Shown piece by piece: positions 37,601-44,815 of a stretch of 64,000 nt of DNA. The first letter of the stretch is position 1; every line of letters starts with the position of its first letter. Position numbers and translations under genes: made by a program. The notes under the pieces are model-generated. The model had not been told where the DNA came from and searched no databases. It saw only the letters and a program-made list of their open reading frames with translations. Source of the DNA: JAZTZP01 sp045637525 (GTDB lineage Bacteria > Bacillota > Clostridia > UBA1381); the NCBI GenBank assembly GCA_045637525.1, contig JAZTZP010000159.1:62001-126000 (forward strand). Reading direction: 5' to 3'.

Positions 37601-38377
37601 ATACCTTAACCAGAAATTATATTTCCCCTTTTTATTTATTTTGAACTTAAAACTAAGACCTATCTCTTCTCTTGATTTCGGTGCTGCTGATGTCTTTTCG
37701 TCAGAATAAAAGAACTTTCCGCCTGCCGCATCACTGTCTGTTACTACTGTTGAGGTTTCAGGATTAAACTTACCGTTTTCTGCCTCAAAAAGATATGTGC
37801 CCAAAGCGGTTTCTTTTACTTCCGGCAAATCAAGCGTTTCAGCCTCCGGATTTGCCGGAAGAAAATCTCCTGATAAATCTACTGCCTCACTCCTGGTTTT
37901 ATACTTTATAACAACCTTGTCTACCATATGCCCCGGTCTTTCACTTCTTATATAAACCTTGTAGCTTCCGAAAGCGTTTCCATACCATACACGTATCGGC
38001 TCAATGGTATTATAGTTGGTTGTATACATAGGCTCTCCGTCCATATTATCAAAATATATGTATGAAAGATTCGATTCCACATCCACCGCCTTATGATATG
38101 CATACAAAACCATGTCTACAACCGGCTTATCAAAGCGTATGTCCATCACAGCCACAGCATCTGCGACTGTACTTTTAAGCACCTTACCACCTGATGCTTC
38201 ATTGTCGTCTTCCACAGTGAATCCGTTTGAGTATGTAAAGTTCTCTGCCTCATATTCAATTACACATTCTGTGGGGTCATTGTCTGCATTAGACAATGCA
38301 TCATAATAGCCATTTGCCGCTATTCCACCTGAGGCAAACATACAGACTGACATTACAGCAGCTAATATTTTTTTCAT
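34607..38377 (-). CDS. Secreted parallel beta-helix enzyme with N-terminal carbohydrate-binding-like domains
   Basis: This 1256-residue protein has a signal peptide (about 1-19). Two CBM6/CBM35-like sandwiches lie at about 35-180 and 195-325 (VIEYEAENFTY and YLFEAENGKF are their typical starts). A copper-amine-oxidase-N-like domain (about 370-470), fibronectin-like strands and a long right-handed beta-helix (about 760-1080: HYLVFENAVILGG, NIHIRNCDISDWG, DILIERCYIHDAN, GIVIRYNDIIGSD) come next, then a C-terminal beta domain. The beta-helix half is paralogous to 27372-29804. The start at 38377 is chosen because AAGGAG lies 9 bases upstream; an ATG at 38386 overlaps that SD. It is the first gene of the ~25-kb operon. 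Pectin lyase-like or beta-helix glycosidase function is inferred; the exact family is unknown. Confidence 0.87.
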   Translation of the reverse strand: MKKILAAVMSVCMFASGGIAANGYYDALSNADNDPTECVIEYEAENFTYSNGFTVEDDNEASGGKVLKSTVADAVAVMDIRFDKPVVDMVLYAYHKAVDVESNLSYIYFDNMDGEPMYTTNYNTIEPIRVWYGNAFGSYKVYIRSERPGHMVDKVVIKYKTRSEAVDLSGDFLPANPEAETLDLPEVKETALGTYLFEAENGKFNPETSTVVTDSDAAGGKFFYSDEKTSAAPKSREEIGLSFKFKINKKGKYNFWLRYLNPVQKSSWFGIDNTGYANSNAVPSVTWTWRNMKTFNLDEGWHTLDVQGNVAGQYIDCIILTNQTWYTPIGKGALPGEPVKPDSFLENAREAALKSTRIWVNGVRNRTDAPVEFVDGVLTLPFTNMDKGLGLERTEKDGYIMLSRGRNYVKFHPDSKMAIVNGKRMSMGMLPKPVGGTYMVPLSIFKTAFGFDWEYDEVMNCLYIFDPYEENAREAKEGEIIGLKNLKRDINLKIPYDNPDVKIRVFVRQNDEDREGVGKQNWFDSFKDLSTGGYDYKVSAVGWGFLWYADTWVECPKPYYKDGAFYTRRADIRDDFDAKTIPFDVMVSIIDKGKEDLFIARNLDCVEGFYREQTVEEFKTDAGINTSGELLAESTFENMSYYIDYELGTVKSCKVEYRKVGDEGWKKAHKPQNDTKTGQFRGSIVKLEEGTEYEIKAVLYDETGNAINQKLTTVKTKTTDVPIAKTIKLSEIYAGKGPLQLQNISGTEDGWIKIDCEGQTIDASLNDMEAVYISECHYLVFENAVILGGWKNGISIVNTSTNIHIRNCDISDWGPGDGVYDPYLGLYFVNGYVGNLMGGINLMNGIEDILIERCYIHDANMRTNPWRRPDGTNNHPCGSSGIFVGARGGIVIRYNDIIGSDKHRFNDCIEGFLNSNLTESSVRKNSDIYGNMFYGTQDDIMELDGPMVNTRVYENRMEQALCGISTAKTTVGPAYLFNNLITNLGTELNADADRAVGGTAIKMGGTGPDGYAGKVFMFNNTMDNDRRGAYNSSGVWPTEMKNNFVNAADGTQTAVGTTGTNNDIERFDINYNLIIGTPKWGSKTENLEHNILFTKNDALPKFENKSIYDFNLTDNHPGLNSGEWLDGFSEHYVTDGMPDIGAFEKGNAFKMLPNRPIDMWADKYRVDIADGGSATITFHVGDVPQGQKYKLDKNKDYTWFEILSPVTGELVPNSDIKVKIKVDLTGYEFDEGNGMLMLRTEEGFSVPVTVYAYHPQ

Positions 38378-38440
38378 GAAACTCATCTCCTTTTAAATTT
38401 TTCTTATACAAATATAATTAATTTTCTTATAAAATTGTTT

Positions 38441-38482
38441 TTAATGACAATTGATAAATTGTTTTCCACATAATGTTTTCAT
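38441..38482 (-). CDS. Possible 13-codon leader peptide in the operon's 5' UTR
   Basis: Within the ~155-base untranslated leader, AGGTGGGTG is followed after 7 bases by ATG and a 13-codon frame (MKTLCGKQFINCH) ending in TAA. The SD is good, but so short a frame could be chance. Nothing in the peptide suggests amino-acid attenuation. Confidence 0.3.
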   Translation of the reverse strand: MKTLCGKQFINCH

Positions 38483-38539
38483 ATATAATCACCCACCTGT
38501 TTTTCTTAAAATTATATACATTTTTCATCTTGCATTTAT

Positions 38540-38567
38540 ATTATATCACATTTTTTTCATAATACAA
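38540..38567 (-). promoter_or_regulatory. Promoter of the polysaccharide operon
   Basis: On the minus strand TTGTAT (38567-38562), 16 bases and TATAAT (38545-38540) are present, with an upstream TGTGA giving an extended -10. It lies back-to-back with the araC promoter, only 22 bases apart, so a regulator bound between them could control both. Confidence 0.65.
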
Positions 38568-38589
38568 GTAGATTTTTTTCGAAAAACTA

Positions 38590-38618
38590 TTGAAATATTT
38601 AGAATATTGTTGTATAAT
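38590..38618 (+). promoter_or_regulatory. Promoter of the araC-type regulator gene
   Basis: TTGAAA (38590-38595), a 17-base spacer and TATAAT (38613-38618) are present. The AAAAAGGA ribosome-binding site follows about 20 bases downstream. Confidence 0.7.
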
Positions 38619-38650
38619 ATATATATTATAATAAAAAAGGAATGAAAAAA

Positions 38651-39466
38651 ATGGAATATATCTTACAAATCGATAAAGGTAATTTATTTAACTTTAAGCA
38701 CGCTTTTGACTATATTTCCGACAGAAGACAGTTTCATATGCATTATCACCCATATCCTGAAATATATCTGTGCGTCAGCGGTGCAGCTGAATTTTACTTA
38801 GAGGGAGCTGTTTATAAGCTTGACCCTTATGACATAATACTTGTACCTGCATATATGATTCATCAACCCTATCCACGGCTTAATATACAGTTTGAACGGT
38901 ATTTTCTTAATATTTATCCCGAATTTTATGACTATATGAAATGCGAAGAATACAAAAATATATTCACGCCTTCAGATAATTTTATGTATAAAATTCCAAA
39001 CCGTATTGTTAAAAAAACAAATTATGTCAAAGTCTTAAACGATATCCGCACCTATTCGGATAATTTTAAAAATATGGATAAACCCGTTATCAACTATAAA
39101 ATAGGCGAACTGCTCCATATATTATATTCTATCGAAAATTACGAAACTTTCAACACTCAAAATCCGGTAATACAAGAAATAATTGACTATATAGATAAAA
39201 ACTTCAAAACCATAACAAATTTAGATGAAATCGCATCACATTTTAACTATACAAAAAGCCATCTCTGTTTTATATTTAAAAAAGGAACAGGTTTAACTAT
39301 TGCAAATTACATCACTTCAAAACGAATTGAAGCTGTAAAACTTGATTTTTCAAAAGGAAAAAGCCTCTCATCTGCATGCATTAATGCCGGCTTCGGCAAC
39401 TACGGAAATTTTTTGTATAATTACAAAAAAATTTTTGGAAAATCTCCCCGGGAGGATTTGCAATAA
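38651..39466 (+). CDS. AraC-family transcriptional regulator of the polysaccharide operon
   Basis: This 271-residue protein has an N-terminal cupin sensor domain (about 15-150; HMHYHPYPEIYLCVSGAAEFY and DPYDIILVPAYMIHQ). The C-terminal double helix-turn-helix lies at about 170-270 (TNLDEIASHFNYTKSHLCFIFKK and the end motif NYGNFLYNYKKIFGKSPRE). AraC proteins of this shape sense sugars and activate adjacent operons. It is transcribed divergently from the 25-kb operon with closely spaced promoters, so that operon is its obvious target. The ATG at 38642 touches the SD; the ATG at 38651 has normal spacing and is preferred. Confidence 0.9.
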   Translation: MEYILQIDKGNLFNFKHAFDYISDRRQFHMHYHPYPEIYLCVSGAAEFYLEGAVYKLDPYDIILVPAYMIHQPYPRLNIQFERYFLNIYPEFYDYMKCEEYKNIFTPSDNFMYKIPNRIVKKTNYVKVLNDIRTYSDNFKNMDKPVINYKIGELLHILYSIENYETFNTQNPVIQEIIDYIDKNFKTITNLDEIASHFNYTKSHLCFIFKKGTGLTIANYITSKRIEAVKLDFSKGKSLSSACINAGFGNYGNFLYNYKKIFGKSPREDLQ

Positions 39467-39584
39467 AATCCACTAAATCCTCATTTTTTAAATTGCACTG
39501 ATTCATAATACTTAAGGCAAATGTGTTACAAAAGATATAAATTAAACAAAATATAAGAATTAATTTCTTTGACTAATTATACTA

Positions 39585-39626
39585 CACAAAAAAAGCAGTT
39601 GAATTAAATCAGCTGCTTTTTTTGTG
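39585..39626. terminator. Bidirectional intrinsic terminator
   Basis: A-rich and T-rich flanks surround a stem with GCAG/CTGC and TGA/TCA arms (A7GCAGTTGA, loop, TCAGCTGCT7). It ends araC on the plus strand and the ftsH/DUF1858 operon on the minus strand. Confidence 0.8.
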
Positions 39627-39641
39627 TTAACCGATATTTAA

Positions 39642-39848
39642 TTATTCGCCTTTGCTTTCAAGATAGTTATTGATATCTGCAATAAGCTTATCTGCATCAG
39701 CGCCGTGAACCTGACAAGCCATTTCAATTGATTCACCGCTTGCTGACGGACAGCCTAAGCAGTGCATACCAATTTCAAAGAAAAACTTTGCCGTTCCTGC
39801 ATCCATGTTTAAAACATCCAGGATTATCATATCTTTTGTTACTTTCAT
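39642..39848 (-). CDS. DUF1858 small redox-disulfide protein
   Basis: This 68-residue protein of the DUF1858 family has the N-terminal pattern VTKDMIILDVLNMDAGTAKFFFEIGMHCLGCP, seen here in pieces. The CLGC motif (a CxxC) is the family's redox or metal centre. Relatives are found beside hybrid-cluster protein genes in Clostridia. Here it is the last gene after ftsH, 23 bases downstream, and is followed by a terminator. Its cellular role is not established. Confidence 0.88.
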   Translation of the reverse strand: MKVTKDMIILDVLNMDAGTAKFFFEIGMHCLGCPSASGESIEMACQVHGADADKLIADINNYLESKGE

Positions 39849-39870
39849 TTTTTACTACCTCCGGGTTTTA

Positions 39871-41661
39871 TTATTTATTAAACAACTCTTCAAAGAGTTC
39901 TTTATCAATTGTTTCATGCTCAAGCAAAGCTTCAGCTATTACGTTAAGTGTATTTTTATATTCCTCAAGAATTGATAAGGTCTTTTCATACTGCTTTGTA
40001 ATAATTGTTTTTACTTCCTTATCAATCTCGGCAGCTGTCGCCTCTGAATAGTTCTTTGAGTGCCCGAAATCTCTTCCGATAAACACCTCGCCACCCTCAT
40101 CATACGATACAGGTCCGATATTCTCGCTCATTCCATATTTTGCAACCATCTGACGAACTATACTTGTAGCTCTTTCAATATCGTTTGAAGCGCCTGTTGA
40201 AATATCATCCATAACCAAAGCTTCAGCAGCACGTCCTCCAAGCAGTACGATTATTCTGTCAAGCATTTCCTTCTTAGATGAATACATTCTGTCTTCATTG
40301 GGGAAATACATTGTAAATCCACCGGCCGTACCTCTTGGTATTATAGAAATCTGACTCACAACAGCCGTTTTATCAAGAAGCTTTGCAAGAATTGCGTGTC
40401 CTGCCTCGTGATATGCCGTAAGCTTCTTTTCTTCGTCGGTTATTACTCTTGATCGTTTTTCAGTACCCATCATAACCTTTAAATTAGCGTCATCAATATC
40501 TTCTTTGGTAATCTGAATATGCTCACGCCGCGCCGCAAAAATAGCCGCTTCATTCATAAGGTTTTCAAGATCCGCTCCCGAATAACCGGCCGTTGATTTT
40601 GCAATTATATCAAGCTTTACATCATCAGCAAGCGGTTTATTTTTTGAGTGAACAGCTAAAATTTCTTCACGCCCGTTTACATCAGGAAGATTAACAACAA
40701 TCTGACGGTCAAATCTTCCCGGACGGAGCAATGCCGGATCTAATATATCAGGTCGGTTTGTTGCCGCCATTATAATTATACCTTCATTTTCTCCAAAGCC
40801 GTCCATCTCAACCAGAAGCTGATTAAGCGTTTGTTCACGTTCATCATGTCCGCCGCCCATTCCTGCGCCTCTTTTTCTTCCGACCGCATCTATCTCGTCG
40901 ATAAAGATTATACACGGACGTGATTTCTTTGCCTGTTCAAACAAGTCTCTCACACGAGAAGCTCCGACGCCGACATATAATTCAACAAAATCAGAACCGC
41001 TTATTGTAAAAAACGGTACACCGGCTTCTCCGGCAACAGCACGTGCAAGCAACGTCTTACCGGTTCCCGGTGGTCCTACAAGCAATACACCTTTAGGTAT
41101 TCTTGCACCAAGTGCTATAAATTTATGCGGATTTTTCAAAAACTCAACTATTTCTTCAAGCTCCGCCTTTTCTTCCTTTGCACCGGCAACATCACCGAAA
41201 ACAGCCTTTTTCTTACTGTCTACCTCAAGCTTTGCATGATTTTTGGTAAACGGATTGTTTCTTCCGTCACGACGTAAAAATATTGATATAAAAACCAACA
41301 GGAAAATTATCGGTACAACCACGCTTATTATATTAAGAACAGAAAACTTCGGGTTGTTTGCTCTTACAACAATTTCTTTATATTCAACCTGATTTGACAA
41401 CTCCTCGCCGGCTTCTTGCCAGAGCCAGTCTTTTGACGGAATGTCAATCCGATACCGACTGCCGTCTTTTAATGTAACAGTAGCAGTATCATCGCCGAGA
41501 ACCAATTCGGATACGCTCTCATTCTTAATCTGATTAACTAAGTCCGAATATCCGAATTCATGTCCTGCAAGCCTTGAATTCTGAATATACATTGATATAA
41601 AAAATATCAGTATTGCAAGCAAAACCCATACGCCTGTTCCTTTGTTCACCTTACCGTTCAA
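39871..41661 (-). CDS. ftsH: ATP-dependent zinc metalloprotease FtsH
   Basis: This 596-residue membrane protease degrades unassembled membrane proteins and regulators. Two transmembrane segments (about 11-27 and 105-127) flank an extracytoplasmic domain. The AAA domain follows, with Walker A GPPGTGKT, Walker B IIFIDEID and the second region of homology (PDILDPALLRPGRFDRQ). HEAGH is the zinc site. The start ATG overlaps the tilS stop by 4 bases, so the two are translationally coupled. The tilS-ftsH order is classic for Firmicutes, although hpt is absent. Confidence 0.97.
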   Translation of the reverse strand: MNGKVNKGTGVWVLLAILIFFISMYIQNSRLAGHEFGYSDLVNQIKNESVSELVLGDDTATVTLKDGSRYRIDIPSKDWLWQEAGEELSNQVEYKEIVVRANNPKFSVLNIISVVVPIIFLLVFISIFLRRDGRNNPFTKNHAKLEVDSKKKAVFGDVAGAKEEKAELEEIVEFLKNPHKFIALGARIPKGVLLVGPPGTGKTLLARAVAGEAGVPFFTISGSDFVELYVGVGASRVRDLFEQAKKSRPCIIFIDEIDAVGRKRGAGMGGGHDEREQTLNQLLVEMDGFGENEGIIIMAATNRPDILDPALLRPGRFDRQIVVNLPDVNGREEILAVHSKNKPLADDVKLDIIAKSTAGYSGADLENLMNEAAIFAARREHIQITKEDIDDANLKVMMGTEKRSRVITDEEKKLTAYHEAGHAILAKLLDKTAVVSQISIIPRGTAGGFTMYFPNEDRMYSSKKEMLDRIIVLLGGRAAEALVMDDISTGASNDIERATSIVRQMVAKYGMSENIGPVSYDEGGEVFIGRDFGHSKNYSEATAAEIDKEVKTIITKQYEKTLSILEEYKNTLNVIAEALLEHETIDKELFEELFNK

Positions 41662-42983
41662 ATAAATACCTCCTCAGATGCGTTTTCAAAAACAAATGAA
41701 ACGCCGCTATTATCTAAATACCGCCTGTCCCTGCGAATATCTCCAACCGTTAATATATCATCTTTGTATCGTATTATCGGCATCTTCGCACGTGCACTCA
41801 CCGGTATTTTCATATCTATAAAAAAGTCCTTAAGCTTCTTCTTTCCCGTCATACCTTCAGGATAAAACACATCACCGTTTTTCCGATTGGTAACAAACAC
41901 TTCACTAACATCCTCAAGCTTAAACCCATTCCGGGAACTGATCATAGTAATATACACTCCCGCTTCTTCTATAAAAACCTTTTCATTCAGCCTTATTTTA
42001 TAACAAAAATCCGACTGGCTTTTTTTCTTTTCAATTTTAAACACATCATACTCAACTTCAGCACAAATATTGTTTAAAAGATCAGCCGATTTTCCTGTTT
42101 TACCCGACTTAATAAGCCCGAATGCAGTATCAACATGAGTAAAGCTTATGTTTTCACTTTTTTTATTTACACTTTCAATCATATATCTGATAACGCATCT
42201 TAAAACCGCATTCGGCAATCCGTTTGCATATGCTATGCTTATGCTATTGTTTTTTACGTGGTTATCATATATCTCTTTAGAATAATCTCTTATAAAATCT
42301 TCTGACTCTGTTGCGATCTGAGCCAACCTTGAGAGTGTATCAGTAAAATTTGAATTATATTCTTTCTCAATATGAGGTATTGTAACCAATCGCAGTTTAT
42401 TTCTTGTATATTGTTCAGAAAAATTTGTCTCATCATTATAATACAAAATATTTTCTCTCTCACAAAACTCCTCAATCTCCGCTCTTGTCACATCAAGTAA
42501 AGGGCGTATTATATTGTCATGCTCATAACGTATTCCGCCAAGCCCCTGCATACCGCTTCCCCGTATAAGATGAAGCATCACAGTTTCCGCATTATCGTTT
42601 TTGTGATGTGCAGTAGCTAATCTTGTTGCACCTGTTTTGTTCATCACTTCGGCAAAAAAATTGTATCTTACTTCTCTGCCGGCCTGTTCCTCAGATACTT
42701 TCCGTGTTTCGGAAATTTTTTTAACATCATATTCGCCGACAAATACCGGAACGGAATTTTCCTCACAAAACCGCTTAACATACTCAGCTTCTGTATATGC
42801 AGCCGATCTTAACATATGATTAATATGAGCCGCTGCGACTTCAATATCATACTTTTTTCTTAAGTGAATCAGGATATATAAAAGTGCCATAGAATCAGCA
42901 CCTCCCGATACACCGACAAGTATCTTTTCACCACGATTTATAAGCTTATGATTATTTATCGTCTTTATTACTTTCCTGTCCAT
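41658..42983 (-). CDS. tilS: tRNA(Ile)-lysidine synthetase
   Basis: This 441-residue enzyme ligates lysine to C34 of the AUA-reading tRNA-Ile. The N-type PP-loop SGGADSM is at about residues 26-32, followed by the AHINHMLR and TAHHKNDNAETVML motifs. The C-terminal TilS domain (VFYPEGMTGKKKLKDFFID) is present. I start at ATG 42983, which overlaps the end of dnaB by 32 bases; the frame is open further upstream but that part lies within dnaB. ftsH overlaps its stop. Confidence 0.94.
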   Translation of the reverse strand: MDRKVIKTINNHKLINRGEKILVGVSGGADSMALLYILIHLRKKYDIEVAAAHINHMLRSAAYTEAEYVKRFCEENSVPVFVGEYDVKKISETRKVSEEQAGREVRYNFFAEVMNKTGATRLATAHHKNDNAETVMLHLIRGSGMQGLGGIRYEHDNIIRPLLDVTRAEIEEFCERENILYYNDETNFSEQYTRNKLRLVTIPHIEKEYNSNFTDTLSRLAQIATESEDFIRDYSKEIYDNHVKNNSISIAYANGLPNAVLRCVIRYMIESVNKKSENISFTHVDTAFGLIKSGKTGKSADLLNNICAEVEYDVFKIEKKKSQSDFCYKIRLNEKVFIEEAGVYITMISSRNGFKLEDVSEVFVTNRKNGDVFYPEGMTGKKKLKDFFIDMKIPVSARAKMPIIRYKDDILTVGDIRRDRRYLDNSGVSFVFENASEEVFI

Positions 42984-44325
42984 TTTCCTGAGCAGTATAC
43001 TCCACATTAACAAATTTAGTATACATTCCCTTCCAGCCAAGCTTAAAAGTTCCGGTTTCACCGCTTCTGTGCTTAGCTATTATACATTCGGCAAGACCTC
43101 TGTCCTGCGAATCTTTATTGTAGTATTCATCTCTGTACAAAAACATAACCATATCGGCGTCCTGCTCTATTGCGCCCGATTCTCTCAGATCCGAAAGCAT
43201 AGGTCGTTTGTCGCTTCGGCTTTCGCTTGCACGAGACAGCTGTGACAAAGCAATTACAGGCACATCAAGCTCTTTTGCAAGAATTTTAAGCGAACGTGAT
43301 ATATCCGATATTTCCTGCTGTCGGTTATCGGTATGTTTACCGGACTGCATAAGCTGTAAATAGTCTATCACAACAAGTGCAAGTCCTTTTGTCTGCTTTA
43401 AGCGGCGGCATTTTGCACGTATTTCCGACACAGTTATCGTCGAAGTATCATCAATATACATTGATGCGGTGTGCACATCATTTAATACATTGCAAATACT
43501 GAGCCAATCCTCAGGATCAAGCTCACCTGTACGCATTTTCGTTGACTCCACCCACGCCTGACTGCACAGTATTCTGTTTACAATCTGAACCTTAGGCATT
43601 TCCAGATTGAATATAGCAACAGTTTTATTATCATTAATCGCAACATGTTCCGCAATATTTACTGCAAAGCTTGATTTACCCATACCCGGTCTTCCGGCTA
43701 TCAGTATAAGCTCTCCGCCATGAAAACCGCCCGTACGGTTATTAAGCTCGTTAAAACCGGTCGGTAAACCGTTCATTTTCCCGTCTGATTCAAAGTTCTC
43801 AACCAAAGCACGATACGTTTCCATTATAACATCTTTTATCGGAACAATATCACTCTTCTCGCCTGAAGATGCGACATCAAATATCAGCTGTTCGGCACGT
43901 TCTAAAATTGCATTTGTCTCATCGTTTCCGTGATATGCCATTTCACGTATAGCTTCAACAGCAGTAATCAGCTTTCTTAAAACCGCCTTTGATTTTATTA
44001 TTTCCGAATAATACACCACGTGCTTTGTTGTAGGCACCATAGCGGCGGCGGCCGCCAGATACGGAACACCGCCTACTTTATCAAGCTTTTCGTATTGAGT
44101 CAAACGATTTGTCACCGTTACAAAATCTATCGGCTCATTTTCGTTGAATAAATCAATTATCGCCGTATATATCTCACGATTTGCCGCATTGTAAAAATCC
44201 TCGGGTTTTACTATCTCAGCAGAAGCTGCCACACTTTGGGCATTAGATAATGCACTTCCGATAACGCATTGTTCAGCTTCCATACTATACGGCATTTCTC
44301 TTTCAAAATTTACCGGTTGTTCCAA
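42952..44325 (-). CDS. dnaB: Replicative DNA helicase DnaB
   Basis: This ~457-residue helicase has the N-terminal interaction domain (SMEAEQCVIGSAL) and the RecA-like core, with Walker A GRPGMGKS, Walker B LVVIDYLQLM and the SDLRESGAIEQDAD motif. It unwinds DNA at the replication fork. An ATG at 44343 lacks a ribosome-binding site, while a TTG at 44325 has GGGAGG 7-8 bases upstream, so the TTG is the likelier start; the difference is 6 codons. It follows rplI by a short gap and overlaps tilS. Confidence 0.95.
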   Translation of the reverse strand: MEQPVNFEREMPYSMEAEQCVIGSALSNAQSVAASAEIVKPEDFYNAANREIYTAIIDLFNENEPIDFVTVTNRLTQYEKLDKVGGVPYLAAAAAMVPTTKHVVYYSEIIKSKAVLRKLITAVEAIREMAYHGNDETNAILERAEQLIFDVASSGEKSDIVPIKDVIMETYRALVENFESDGKMNGLPTGFNELNNRTGGFHGGELILIAGRPGMGKSSFAVNIAEHVAINDNKTVAIFNLEMPKVQIVNRILCSQAWVESTKMRTGELDPEDWLSICNVLNDVHTASMYIDDTSTITVSEIRAKCRRLKQTKGLALVVIDYLQLMQSGKHTDNRQQEISDISRSLKILAKELDVPVIALSQLSRASESRSDKRPMLSDLRESGAIEQDADMVMFLYRDEYYNKDSQDRGLAECIIAKHRSGETGTFKLGWKGMYTKFVNVEYTAQENGQESNKDDK

Positions 44326-44359
44326 AGCAAGCACCTCCCTCATAAACTTTTAATCTTAA

Positions 44360-44815
44360 TTATTCAGATACAACTTCAACCTTTAATTTTGCTGAAACAC
44401 CGGTATATATCTTAATGTCAACCTCTTTAACGCCGAGCGTTTTTATACCGTCTTTTAAATCAAACTTTTTCTTATCAATTTTAATATGATGCTGGAATTT
44501 TAAAGCCTCCGCAACATCCATTGATGTTATAGAACCGAAAAGCTTTCCGTTTGCACCGGCTTTTGCTTTAAGTACAACCGTAATCTCCTTCATTTTCTCG
44601 GCTAAAGCCTGTGCTTCTTCAAGTTCTTTCTGTCTGTGGAATTCAGCACTCGCAGCCTTACCTTCCATAACGTTTATGTTGGATTTGGTTGCTTCCTGTG
44701 CAAGACCTCTCGGCAAAAGATAATTTCTGCCGTATCCGTCAGATACCTCTATCATCTGACCTTTCTTACCTTGCCCTTTAACATCCTGAGTCAAAATAAC
44801 CTTCAATATACTCAT
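44360..44815 (-). CDS. rplI: 50S ribosomal protein L9
   Basis: This 151-residue protein starts with the L9 hallmark KVILTQDVKGQGKKGQ, then DGYGRNYLLPRGLA. The central connecting helix and the C-terminal rRNA-binding domain (NGKLFGSITSMDVAEAL) follow. It overlaps the end of gdpP by 4 bases (ATGA). The order gdpP-rplI-dnaB is conserved in Firmicutes. Confidence 0.97.
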   Translation of the reverse strand: MSILKVILTQDVKGQGKKGQMIEVSDGYGRNYLLPRGLAQEATKSNINVMEGKAASAEFHRQKELEEAQALAEKMKEITVVLKAKAGANGKLFGSITSMDVAEALKFQHHIKIDKKKFDLKDGIKTLGVKEVDIKIYTGVSAKLKVEVVSE

